A DNA stretch of 64,000 nucleotides. Source: Micromonospora sp. NBRC 110009 (lineage in GTDB: Bacteria; Actinomycetota; Actinomycetes; Mycobacteriales; Micromonosporaceae). This document shows, in pieces, positions 9,427-17,728 of this stretch. How positions within the stretch are numbered: position 1 is the stretch's first letter; every line of letters starts with the position of its first letter. Below the pieces are notes generated by a model that did no database searches, was not told where the DNA came from, and saw only the letters and a program-made list of their open reading frames with translations. The stretch is taken from NCBI RefSeq assembly GCF_030518795.1, contig NZ_CP130427.1:5456001-5520000 (forward strand). The letters are read 5' to 3'. The position numbers were made by a program, and so were the translations under genes.

Positions 9427-10058
9427 TGAAGTCGCGATATCGGCCCTAACGGCGTTTCCACCAACGCCGCGGGCCGGGCGCTTCGGTGGCGGTTGGCGTC
9501 AGTAAAGACTGGGCTGTTGACTTGCTGACTACCAGGCTGATCTCGCAGATGGCGCTGTTGACGAGAACGCCTTCACAATCGGGATCGGTCGCGGCCATCT
9601 GGAGGAGAACCTCACCGGACAGGCCTGCGTTGAACCGGGGACCAAAGTTGCGTAGTGCTGCTTCGGGATCGGCATATGCCAGCACGCGCGGCAGCCCGTC
9701 GCCGTGAGTGGTCCTGCCCGCGCCAAGGTTGCCGTCAGCGACATATCCGCGCGCGTCATGGGCGGGCACCCCGGTGGCCACAATGCCGACCGTGGATGCC
9801 CGGAAGAGCCTGAGAAAGCGCTCGTAGCTCTCGGGGGTCTTGGTTTCCGCGTGCTCCGACATGACATCGGACAGCGGGGTTTCACTCATGCAGCGGACGA
9901 TAGCCTGCTCGCCACGGGCGCACCACGGCAGGCTGTTGAGCGGCAGCCCCATGCCCGGTGAGCGCCGCCGACCCGAACAACGGCTGCCGCATCACTATGC
10001 TGCAGCCCATCGCCACAGCGGGGCGTCGGACGTCGCCTCGAGCGTCCGGACATGCCGC
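9406..10058. repeat. 650-bp segmental duplication, copy 1 (with 31315-31965)
   Basis: This stretch and 31315-31965 are near-identical over about 650 bp, including non-coding flanks. The left boundary lies in the repeat core TGCCGAGATGAGTG and the right boundary in CGTCCGGACATGCCGC; outside these cores the two loci differ completely. Confidence 0.85.
9446..9889 (-). CDS. SseB-like hypothetical protein, copy 1
   Basis: The 147-residue product starts MSETPLSDVMSEH; an in-frame start at 9952 would add 21 residues. The pattern (YERFLRLFRASTVGIV, then G.GRTTHGDGLPRVLAYADPEAALRNFG and a C-terminal LLQMAATDPDCEGVLVNSA) resembles SseB N-terminal-domain proteins, often found with actinomycete conflict genes; no catalytic residues are evident. 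A second copy differing at about 20 positions is at 31358-31801. The gene and its flanks form one repeat-bounded module. Function unknown. Confidence 0.65.
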   Translation of the reverse strand: MSETPLSDVMSEHAETKTPESYERFLRLFRASTVGIVATGVPAHDARGYVADGNLGAGRTTHGDGLPRVLAYADPEAALRNFGPRFNAGLSGEVLLQMAATDPDCEGVLVNSAICEISLVVSKSTAQSLLTPTATEAPGPRRWWKRR

Positions 10059-10113
10059 GATGCGCACGTTCAGCCCCGCTCCTGCCAACGTCCGACTCTG
10101 CCGAGTTGAGTCC
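10041..10113 (+). repeat. Array repeat copy
   Basis: Left core GCGTCCGGACATGCCGCGAT and right end CTGCCGAGTTGAGTCCGCC with a shortened middle; it bounds the right side of the first SseB-like module. Confidence 0.6.
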
Positions 10114-10200
10114 GCCAGCAGTACACGTAGCGATCGGCACGATGCCAATCGCGGCTGCCCAGCTCCTCTTCCTCATCGGGAGTGGAATGCTGTTCCTACA

Positions 10201-11448
10201 ATGGCGCCTATGGGCCGCTCGTCACGCCGGAAGCACACGACGGGCCGGCGTGACGTCGTCGTCGAGCCCCGCAAGTCGGTTGCCACTGCCGTGGCCACCG
10301 CCACGCCACCTAGTGGCGCAGCAGACGCCTCGTTGCGCTCTCGAGATGCCGAGAGGTGGAAGCGGGTCGCGTCCGCCGTCGGTGGCTTTGCACTCGGAGT
10401 CGCCGTCAACCTGGTGACGCCTCTGCTGACCGCGCCGGTGATCGTACTCAGCAGCACGTTCGTTGTGCTGATCTTCGTGGTGGCATATTTGCGCATAGGA
10501 CACGCCGACACACTGTTGTCGGTCATCACCCTTTGGATATTCGCGGCCGGCGCCGTGGTGGCCGCGGTCGTAGGCATGACCAATGCTGATCCTGTTGGTC
10601 GCTTCGCCTGGGCGCTCGCGGCACTGCTCGCGGCATCTGCTGCGCTGGTCCCACAAGCCGCTTCGAGCGCGACCGCGGCGGTGTTCGCTGTACGCCGCCT
10701 GCTTGACACCTCACGGGACGTCCAGAACCTCGCGCTTGGGTTACTCGCTGTAGTCGGAGTCATGCTCGGCTCCGGTGCGGTCCTGTCGATCATCGACGAA
10801 GACGTGGGCTTATTCGTAGTGGCCGGGACCGCGTGCATCGCCGTGGCGCTGGCCTCCTTGTGGTGGTCCCGTCGACGAGCACAGCTAGCAGCAACATTGT
10901 CGGTGGCCGCTGCAGCGCCGCTGGTGGTCGGCGCCACCGCATTCGGAATCTCAGGCGATGTGCTCTCGGCGGCCCTGTTCGCTGCGTTAGCGATGTCGTT
11001 CGCCGGTGCCGGGGGTGCGACCCTGTTGTCCCAGCCTATGCTTCGAGGGCTGATCGCCCTCGGTGCGGCCGCTTTCGCTGGAGCGCTCTTCGTTGCTGGC
11101 GTCTTAGACGAATACGGGTACAGCAACTACGGTTACTCCGAGCTCACATGGATGCTACGTGGCGCTGTGGCCATGCTATTCCTCATCGGCGGGATCGGGA
11201 TGCTGCTGAAACGGACCCTGCTGTCAGCGGTAACCGCCACGGCAGGGGCGACAGCGGTGGCCCTAACGGCCGTCATTATCTGGCGTCACGAAGGTGCGGA
11301 TTGGCCGTTCTATCTCGTGTATGGCGTCGTGGGAGTCGCTATTGGAGTCAACGCCGTCGCCGCCTCCCCGGCTCCTGGCACTGTTCGGCGGTGGTCGGCG
11401 CTGCTCACGGCTCCTCGATCGGCTCCCAGCGCACCCGGGAATCCGTAG
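10201..11448 (+). CDS. Polytopic membrane protein of unknown function
   Basis: ATG 10201 (or ATG 10210) begins a 415-residue protein. After a basic, Thr/Ala-rich N-terminus of about 55 residues, nearly all the rest is hydrophobic, with about ten to twelve predicted spans separated by short charged loops (ADPVGRF, DEDVG, WRHEGADW). No transporter signature, catalytic motif or known family is recognised. It stands alone between repeat copies, and its length and even hydrophobicity argue for an intact gene. Confidence 0.65.
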   Translation: MAPMGRSSRRKHTTGRRDVVVEPRKSVATAVATATPPSGAADASLRSRDAERWKRVASAVGGFALGVAVNLVTPLLTAPVIVLSSTFVVLIFVVAYLRIGHADTLLSVITLWIFAAGAVVAAVVGMTNADPVGRFAWALAALLAASAALVPQAASSATAAVFAVRRLLDTSRDVQNLALGLLAVVGVMLGSGAVLSIIDEDVGLFVVAGTACIAVALASLWWSRRRAQLAATLSVAAAAPLVVGATAFGISGDVLSAALFAALAMSFAGAGGATLLSQPMLRGLIALGAAAFAGALFVAGVLDEYGYSNYGYSELTWMLRGAVAMLFLIGGIGMLLKRTLLSAVTATAGATAVALTAVIIWRHEGADWPFYLVYGVVGVAIGVNAVAASPAPGTVRRWSALLTAPRSAPSAPGNP

Positions 11449-11512
11449 TCAGGTCGGCGCTGAACGGGCGTAATAGGTGACCGCGCTCCAGCTGGCTGCC
11501 GGGTGGTGCAGC

Positions 11513-12019
11513 TCAGGCGCCGAAGCCTGCGTAGCGGCCTCCGTAGCGGCGTGCGAGGGCTGTCAGCTGCGCCACCCGGGCATGATGGGCCGGGTCGGGC
11601 GGCAGGTCGGGGAATGCTGCGGCGATGTGTCGCCGACTCGAAGGGACAGGTCGCTCGAGCGATTGCTCGCTGGCCTGGCCGCCGAGGTCGGTCAAGCTCG
11701 CGATGCATGCGGCCACGGTTTCGGGCTCGTTTGGGAGGTCGAGGTAGTACGTGGTTCGCCGCGGCGACGGCTCGGGATAGTCGCCGTACTCTTCCGACAT
11801 CGCCCAATGCATGCGTTGGCACAGATCGGCCAGTAAGGCATTCATCTCGCCGGCCGAGGCGCCGTCAGGCAACGGCCCATGGTCGGTGAGGCGGCTGAGC
11901 AGACGGCGCACCAGGTCCGGCGGGAGCTCGTCGGCCGTGAGGTGACCGTGGACGGTCACCAACACGCCGAAGAGGGCCTGCAGATCCGACATGGGCAGTG
12001 CTCGAGTGGGCGATTCCAT
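11513..12019 (-). CDS. Hypothetical protein
   Basis: ATG 12019 gives 168 residues; an internal Met at 11992 is an alternative and neither start has a clear ribosome site. The product is acidic and helical in its first half (LQALFGVLVTVHGHLTADEL, LVRRLLSRLTDHGPL), with RRTTYYLDLPNEPETVA in the middle, suggesting a small alpha/beta protein. Not recognised. It is convergent with the membrane protein at 10201, with only 64 bp between stops. Confidence 0.55.
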   Translation of the reverse strand: MESPTRALPMSDLQALFGVLVTVHGHLTADELPPDLVRRLLSRLTDHGPLPDGASAGEMNALLADLCQRMHWAMSEEYGDYPEPSPRRTTYYLDLPNEPETVAACIASLTDLGGQASEQSLERPVPSSRRHIAAAFPDLPPDPAHHARVAQLTALARRYGGRYAGFGA

Positions 12020-12083
12020 GCACGCCACGGTAGTGACCTCGGCTCACCTCATTGCTCGCCCACGTCAGCCATCACCCGAGATT

Positions 12084-12148
12084 GAATGCACTGTCATGCC
12101 GCCGACCGCGCGCGTTCGGCGCCGCCCTGTCGTGCCGAGATCAGTAAG
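12084..12148 (+). repeat. Array repeat copy
   Basis: Begins GAATGCACTGTCATGCCGCC and ends CGTGCCGAGATCAGTAAG. It lies between two divergently transcribed genes, an exception to the usual position after a stop codon. Confidence 0.6.
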
Positions 12149-12173
12149 TCGATAGTTGTGGAAGGCTTCGTAG

Positions 12174-12797
12174 GTGACAAGCCTTCAGGAGGCCCTGAAC
12201 GCCGCCGCAGATGACCCCGCTTCCCCGGCGTGGGATCTCATCTGGCAGGAATCGTGTCACCAGGGCACCTGCGATCCCGCAAGCGCCGTTCTGCTGCCCT
12301 GGTTGGCCCGGACCTGCGCCAACTTCCGTCCTCAAGACCGAGAGCGCGCCGTCGTACTCGCCGGGTTCATCGCCGTAGACGCCGACGACAAGAGTCGTGG
12401 CTTGTACGCCGATGACATCGCCACATTGCGTGCGCTGACCCTTGAGTGCCTGGCATCCGCGTCCAGCGACACGATGTTCGTATACCTGCAGCAAGCCCTA
12501 CTCGGTTTCGACGGCGACGAAGTCTGGGGCAAGGAGCTCGACCGCATCAACGACGGGGAGGTGGACGTGCAGTGCCCGGCGTGCGCTGAGGACCTGCTCG
12601 TCGACCTGCAGTCAGGGGATTCCTCGATCGAACCCGGGCTTTCCTCACAGCTGGCCACGAGTCTGCACGCCGAGGCATTGCGGCTGGGCCACGAGTCGGT
12701 GGCGACCGTACTCACCTACCTGTTTGGTCGGATGACCTGTCCCGCATGCGGCACCACGTTCAACCTTGCGGACGAGGTGGCCAGTCCTCCCCGATGA
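12174..12797 (+). CDS. Hypothetical protein with paired CPxC zinc ribbon
   Basis: GTG 12174 opens a 207-residue protein. Residues about 1-125 look like a helical repeat fold (PASAVLLPWLARTCANF, RERAVVLAGFIAVDAD). Two CPAC motifs, at about 134-137 and near residue 190, could hold one Zn ion; they flank a 50-residue segment. The pattern resembles actinomycete proteins of unknown function that read like immunity or accessory proteins. The repeat begins directly at its stop codon. Confidence 0.65.
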   Translation: MTSLQEALNAAADDPASPAWDLIWQESCHQGTCDPASAVLLPWLARTCANFRPQDRERAVVLAGFIAVDADDKSRGLYADDIATLRALTLECLASASSDTMFVYLQQALLGFDGDEVWGKELDRINDGEVDVQCPACAEDLLVDLQSGDSSIEPGLSSQLATSLHAEALRLGHESVATVLTYLFGRMTCPACGTTFNLADEVASPPR

Positions 12798-12798
12798 G

Positions 12799-12893
12799 CG
12801 CAGGCATCCTCATTTGCCGCATAGCGCTCGTCACGTAAGGTAACCAGCTCACGCGTGCACGCATCCGGACGTGCCGAGTTGAGTGCGTCCGAG
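12799..12893 (+). repeat. Array repeat copy, long form
   Basis: Full-length copy: GCGCAGGCATCCTCATTTGC at the left and CATCCGGACGTGCCGAGTTG at the right. The middle (CTCGTCACGTAAGGTAACCA) is shared almost exactly with the copy at 29955-30044, so these two form a subfamily. Confidence 0.75.
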
Positions 12894-13005
12894 TTCTGAG
12901 TGCGACAGGCATGGGAGCGAATTGCGTGGGTAGTAGGAGGCTTCGCTACTTCGCCGAGGCGAACTTGCGGGCTCGGCTGTGAGCGACAGCTACGCCGACG
13001 CAGCC

Positions 13006-14373
13006 TCACCTCGGCGGCCAATTGACCTGCGGTCTTCCGATTCCGGTAATTTCTGCCAGCACGCTCGCCAGATTGGGAGACTTAGTCATCTTTTGAAACT
13101 GCGGATCATTCCCGAGCCGGGCGACCGCGTCAAACGTAATGCCCGCATGCATTTCATGCGGAATTGGGAGGAAGATATCCTCGGACCACCGGTTTGCCAT
13201 GTGACTCAGGAAGCCGGCGATCCGGGAACTCCGCAACTCCAGCGCCTTCTTGGCCGCGTCGGAAAGAATTCCATCCGGCTCGTCGATCTCTCGCAGGTGC
13301 TGCCGGCGACTGAGGACCATGGCGCTAAAGCCGGCAAACTCCTCTCGAATCCGCATTTCGTTGAGGAGATCCGCTAGCGCATTTGCCGGGAGTCGAGAAT
13401 TGAAGTAGGAATTTGAAATAACCTCAACTGCGCGTAATAGGAACATCGTACGAACAGCGGCCACGCAGGCGGCAAGGCACTCGTCGACCGGCATCTCCGG
13501 ATACGCCATCAGGCGAGCCACCATAGACATGGCCAGGTAGTCGGCAACCACTTCCTCCCCGACGCCGGACTCGTCTGCAAGAATGAAGTCCAACTTTTCG
13601 CCATAAGACATGCCACGGTACGTCGGCAAGGGATTATGAGGGAGGGGGTCGTGGCCATGCTCGACCAACGACGCGTTGACCTCCTTGAGATATTCTTCGG
13701 CGCGGCGTTCGATCACTAGGCTCTCGGGGGCTCGCTGGTAATCGACCGGGTGCTCTTGGTCCATTAGATCAACGTATGGCCGCATTACCTCCTCAAACGA
13801 CGCTGAACCGGACCTCGCCAGCACCTGCGCGCCGTTGAATACGCTACAGTGGCCGACTTCGTGCGCTAGCGAAAATGCGACCTGGGTCTCGACCCAACGG
13901 TCACGCCGAGATTCGTCGATCGTCAGGTCGCCCTGCATCTCCCGTGCTCTGGCACACAAGTCGCCCTGAACAACCGCCTCGGGGTAGCGGCCGTCGTTCA
14001 TGAAGCGGTTGGCGAAGAGGGCATGCACCCACCACGCCCTGCCACCGAAATCAGCCGCAGTGATGCCGAGGCGCGGACCCGAAACATGGAATGACACTGA
14101 TGTCATCATAGCGAATACGTCGATGATGGCTTGGTCGAATATTAGGTGCGAGCGACCGCTGATCTTTATAGTCTCAATGTCCGGATTGGTGGAATCGACG
14201 ATCGATAGCTTAATGTGGGAAGCAGAAATATCAGACAATTCGAGAGACTCAAGAAAGTCGCCCCAAAATCTGATGTACTTGTCAGTCGGGTACCGCAGGT
14301 ATTCCGACCCGGTTCCGCGAGTAGTGCGGAGATAAGCTGCGACAGGCGGTGCCGCGAGGCCGTGTTCGATCAC
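13006..14373 (-). CDS. HExxH zinc metallopeptidase-like effector
   Basis: The 455-residue product has a zincin motif HEVGH at residues 171-175 and a downstream EEVVAD (273-278) whose Glu-x3-Asp fits the third zinc ligand of gluzincin-type enzymes. The first 150 residues contain no signal peptide or membrane span, so a cytoplasmic enzyme is likely. The gene is less GC-rich than its neighbours. Its start lies 2 nt beyond the stop of the upstream EACC1-like gene, so the two are translated as a pair. By analogy with EACC1-linked effectors it may act in biological conflict or programmed death; the substrate is unknown. Confidence 0.7.
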   Translation of the reverse strand: MIEHGLAAPPVAAYLRTTRGTGSEYLRYPTDKYIRFWGDFLESLELSDISASHIKLSIVDSTNPDIETIKISGRSHLIFDQAIIDVFAMMTSVSFHVSGPRLGITAADFGGRAWWVHALFANRFMNDGRYPEAVVQGDLCARAREMQGDLTIDESRRDRWVETQVAFSLAHEVGHCSVFNGAQVLARSGSASFEEVMRPYVDLMDQEHPVDYQRAPESLVIERRAEEYLKEVNASLVEHGHDPLPHNPLPTYRGMSYGEKLDFILADESGVGEEVVADYLAMSMVARLMAYPEMPVDECLAACVAAVRTMFLLRAVEVISNSYFNSRLPANALADLLNEMRIREEFAGFSAMVLSRRQHLREIDEPDGILSDAAKKALELRSSRIAGFLSHMANRWSEDIFLPIPHEMHAGITFDAVARLGNDPQFQKMTKSPNLASVLAEITGIGRPQVNWPPR

Positions 14374-14375
14374 GC

Positions 14376-14738
14376 TCAGCCCTCAGGTTGTAAGGCTTCT
14401 TCACGTGGCTCTTCGCCTCGAGAACTCCGAAGCTGATTCGCCCGCTTTTCGAGTGCTTCCACGACTAATGCTACTTCCTCCGCCGAGTAGCCTTGGAACG
14501 TCTGCCCGTCAATTTGGACGATGCAGCCCCGTCGTTGGGCTACGCGGGCCAGCATCCAAGTTCTCAGCAGCGAGATTGTCGGTATCCCAACTGTGACGAT
14601 GGCCGTCAAAAGAGTGCCGCCGTCCAGCGCGCGGCTCTCAAAAGGCTCTCCGTCGCCGTCCTCCAATGCTCCTACAAGTTGCTGCAGAGCTTCCTCATCA
14701 AGCGGTGGCACCTTTATGACGATCTGTGTCTGAGGCAT
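14376..14738 (-). CDS. EACC1-like small membrane-associated protein
   Basis: The 120-residue product has an acidic N-terminal part (QIVIKVPPLDEEALQQLVGA), a hydrophobic helix at about 44-63 (LLTAIVTVGIPTISLLRTWM), then RRGCIVQIDGQTFQGYSAEE and an amphipathic C-terminal helix. This layout fits EACC1, the effector-associated constant component described for actinobacterial NTP-dependent conflict systems, usually encoded beside a variable effector. Here the partner is the HExxH peptidase 2 nt downstream. The family call is by layout and motif only; the operon structure is directly visible. Confidence 0.55.
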   Translation of the reverse strand: MPQTQIVIKVPPLDEEALQQLVGALEDGDGEPFESRALDGGTLLTAIVTVGIPTISLLRTWMLARVAQRRGCIVQIDGQTFQGYSAEEVALVVEALEKRANQLRSSRGEEPREEALQPEG

Positions 14739-14970
14739 GAAACCACATTACCCGATGAGGGCAAGTCGTCCGTACGGGTGAGGTAGGCACCGAGGCTGCC
14801 TGTGTGGTGGGGCTACCGCGGGCGGCGGCCTGCAAAGATCACGACCAAGTTGAAACGGGGGTGACACACGAATTGCCAACGGGTACAAGCGCTCGTGGTC
14901 CATCGACAGACGATCTATGACGACGCCCACGCCTTCCCAGTGGCCGCACTGTCCTGCCGCTGAGCACGCG

Positions 14971-15189
14971 CTACCCCTTCGAACTAGAGGTGGTCGCAAT
15001 TCGGAGAGCAACGAGGCGGCCAAGGGCGTGGCCCAGGTCCCGCAGAAGAGTGCCCAGCCGTTCGGTCTCCTCTGCGGTGGGCGGAGTGATGGCTGCGCCG
15101 GCTGCGATGTGCTCGCCGGCCTCGTACAACGCGACGTACAGGTCTTCGGCGGTTGCGCGGTCTTGCCGCAGAACGACGTCATCCCCCAT
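14971..15189 (-). CDS. Small hypothetical protein
   Basis: A 72-residue product with protein-like composition: VVLRQDRATAEDLYVALYEA, then a helix TAEETERLGTLLRDLGHALG. There is no membrane span or known motif. It is close in size to small helical regulators or antitoxins, but nothing specific supports that. It lies alone between the EACC1-like gene and a repeat copy. Confidence 0.45.
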   Translation of the reverse strand: MGDDVVLRQDRATAEDLYVALYEAGEHIAAGAAITPPTAEETERLGTLLRDLGHALGRLVALRIATTSSSKG

Positions 15190-15240
15190 GCCAAGACCCT
15201 TAATCGCACGTCTCGCGGCATTGGTTGGTCAATGTCGGGT

Positions 15241-15313
15241 GCGCGGATCTGCCTCTGTCCGCGCGTCAGTTGCGCCTGGCGCCGTGCGCTGTCATGCCGA
15301 GGTGAGTGCGCCG
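15241..15313 (+). repeat. Array repeat copy
   Basis: GCGCGGATCTGCC at the left, GTCATGCCGAGGTGAGTGCG at the right; it lies 44 bp beyond the stop of the HEPN-motif gene. Confidence 0.65.
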
Positions 15314-15356
15314 AGTTCCAGCCCAACACGACGTATCAGGAGGACCGCACCGATCG

Positions 15357-17171
15357 TCACGTCGCAGTGCGGAGAGACTCCCGCATGTACTTCACAAGCG
15401 CAACGCTGGGCAACAATTCCGGCCCAGGATCTGGAATAGTCTCGCGTAAGACCGCGGCCTCAGAAGGGCCGAGCCTCCCGTGTCGGTGAGCGGCGTACCC
15501 AATCCTTAACCGTTTCCATACGGAAGGCTCCCGATGAACTCCGACTGCGACCGCATCGTCATGGGAGGCACTCCAGGCCAAACCAGTTGTATATCCGAGA
15601 ATGGCAGACGTCGACCACGCCAATATTTGAGCCGTGGCAGCAACCTTGTCACCATGGGCCAGCGTTGCAGCACAGTCCTGGACTCGATCCCCCTGACCGG
15701 GCACGTAGTTCGCGATCTCCCACAGTAGGTCTGCCATCAGTTCGCATTGCCCTGGGTTGTCGGCCGCCTCGGTCTCATTCGACATTCGAGTCAAGAGCGT
15801 ATTCCCGACAGCGTCACACAGAGGACTTCCGACGGAGGTCGCGACCGCGACCGCAGGAAACAGTGCGCGAAATTGTGCTAGATCTCCTGAATTGCACCTT
15901 ACTGCCAGCGCCTCCGACAACGCACGATGTGCTGATCGAGCCTCTGGCACCTGACGAATCAGGTGCCACTGAAGCGTCGAAAGCATATGGACATACGCGA
16001 CCGGAGGCTTAGTCGACAGCGCGGCGAGCAGGTACTTATGGAATTCATGACACCAGAGCATGGCCTGAACGCGAGGGGGGAGCAAATGAAGCATCAGAGA
16101 AACTTCTCTACTGTTAAAGCTGCTCGTGCGCACCCGTTTCCGCAGTGCGGTGACAAGCGCATGCGCCGTGGCGGTGTTCGAGATCAGCTCTCGAAACATC
16201 AGCGGATCAGCCTTGCTGCTCGCGGCGAGCAATTTGCGGGCAGTCTGCAGTGAGCGCCCAGGCCCGCTTACTGCCTCAACCGTAAAAGAGTCGATCGGCA
16301 CCATCGAAGCAAAGAGACGCGCGTGCTCTTTCATGCCGAGTGCCCAGAGGCGATCGATAAGCTCCAAGACGTCATTGATATGGCTTGGCCCACACCGCCT
16401 GACCAACAGGGGCAGATTCTCGTGCACTTGGCTCGTGAATTGCCGCTGGACAACGGTGTCCAGTTCGCGAACATGTCGGCTCAACTTCACGAAGTTCCGG
16501 GGCGTAACGTCGGCCAGGGCGACCGCAAAGGTGTTCGACCAGGTCGCCCCTTCGGGCAAGGGCTTCCCGGCGCATGTCTCCGCGATGAGGTGTCGAGCCC
16601 GGATCCCCGTAGTCAACTCGCCGGACGTCGGCATGTGAGTACGATCGTCACCGAGGAGAAGCCAATCAACAAAACAGATCAGCAGGGCGATTGAGTTTGT
16701 AGCGCGGCGTTCATTAGGGCCGTGCCGATTGTATGGGGAAAAGTGAGATGCGATATTGCGCCTCACTCGCGCATTATGCAGACTTCCGATGATTGTCAGT
16801 TTGGCTTCCGAGGCGAACAGGTCCTTTTTGATCGACAAGTTGATAACGTCCTGGAACTTCATTTTTTCGATTCGCTTGTATTGCATTCCTAATTTGGCGG
16901 AAAGGGTGAGCCGCAAGGTCACTTCCAGTATCTGACCGCAAAGCGCGGCAGTGGATCGCCAGGCGCCCACAGCCTGCACTTTCTGGAGTTCGGCCCAGAG
17001 TTCGTTGACCGCAACCCACTCATTCGTCGCCATTGGATGTGGAGGCGGTCGCCATCCCTGCACCAACGACTCCCTTATGTCACCCACCGTATACCCGCGC
17101 ATAAGGCGCGACGCATGGAGGCTTGCCGTCGCCGCCAACGGGCTGCCCGCGCTGTCACCCCCCATCTTCAC
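15357..17171 (-). CDS. Large helical protein with HEPN-type RNxxxH motif
   Basis: The 604-residue, mostly helical product has lower GC than its neighbours; Met47 is an alternative start. Residues about 50-180 resemble the HEPN/DUF4145 helical bundle, with R138-N139-I-A-S-H143 matching the RNxxxH signature of HEPN ribonucleases, and it is preceded by a typical KLTIIGSLHNAR helix. The remaining 420 residues look like an alpha-helical repeat and contain no recognised domain. A defence or conflict role is inferred from the HEPN motif and the adjacent EACC1-like/peptidase pair. It could also be a non-catalytic HEPN relative. Confidence 0.6.
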   Translation of the reverse strand: MKMGGDSAGSPLAATASLHASRLMRGYTVGDIRESLVQGWRPPPHPMATNEWVAVNELWAELQKVQAVGAWRSTAALCGQILEVTLRLTLSAKLGMQYKRIEKMKFQDVINLSIKKDLFASEAKLTIIGSLHNARVRRNIASHFSPYNRHGPNERRATNSIALLICFVDWLLLGDDRTHMPTSGELTTGIRARHLIAETCAGKPLPEGATWSNTFAVALADVTPRNFVKLSRHVRELDTVVQRQFTSQVHENLPLLVRRCGPSHINDVLELIDRLWALGMKEHARLFASMVPIDSFTVEAVSGPGRSLQTARKLLAASSKADPLMFRELISNTATAHALVTALRKRVRTSSFNSREVSLMLHLLPPRVQAMLWCHEFHKYLLAALSTKPPVAYVHMLSTLQWHLIRQVPEARSAHRALSEALAVRCNSGDLAQFRALFPAVAVATSVGSPLCDAVGNTLLTRMSNETEAADNPGQCELMADLLWEIANYVPGQGDRVQDCAATLAHGDKVAATAQILAWSTSAILGYTTGLAWSASHDDAVAVGVHREPSVWKRLRIGYAAHRHGRLGPSEAAVLRETIPDPGPELLPSVALVKYMRESLRTAT

Positions 17172-17174
17172 TCA

Positions 17175-17728
17175 AGCCCTTTCGTTGGCAGCGTGTCTCT
17201 TCGCCAGGTGCGAATAACGTGAGCTAATAGAGCGACGGCGGGCAGGCCATCGCAAACTGGTTAGAGACTTTTCGAACTCGACTCCGATCCCTCGCGTCAA
17301 TATCAGCGTAGCCCGCCGCATATGGCAGGCAATAGTTCGGTCGGCTCGCTCATGATGCCGTATCGGCTTCAACGAGCACGTGCCGACGGCTGGTAGCGAA
17401 GGCAGGCCGCCCGGCCGACTGGGATGGACGGATGCTCCGGTACGCCTGGGTCGCCTGCGCCCAAGGGCCGATAGAGGTCAACATGTGCTCTCATATGCCG
17501 CCGGCGAGGCGGCGCTCGATGTCGAAGCCTTTGTAAGTCAGGAACGTGGGCCTTGAGCGAGCCGGACGCGCTGGATCAAACTCGACTATGCCTGCGGGCA
17601 ACCGGGTTTCCGAGGTCACGCGCTCGCGGATCACTGCATCAACTGGACCTCTTGCGCGACTATGTTCGGCCCGGACAAGTGCGAGCAGCCCTGGCCCGGA
17701 TGACGTACTCTTCTGGCACCCCTATGTG
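17175..17728. other. Intergenic stretch, no supported gene
   Basis: I see no convincing coding frame. Weak repeat-like sequence (GTGCTCTCATATGCCGCC) lies at 17484-17502. The right edge is the end of the IS110 insertion, so part of this stretch may be debris of a disrupted cassette. Confidence 0.4.

Noticed and set aside
17172..17372. A 66-codon minus-strand frame
   Set aside because: Arg/His-rich, no ribosome site, no family resemblance.
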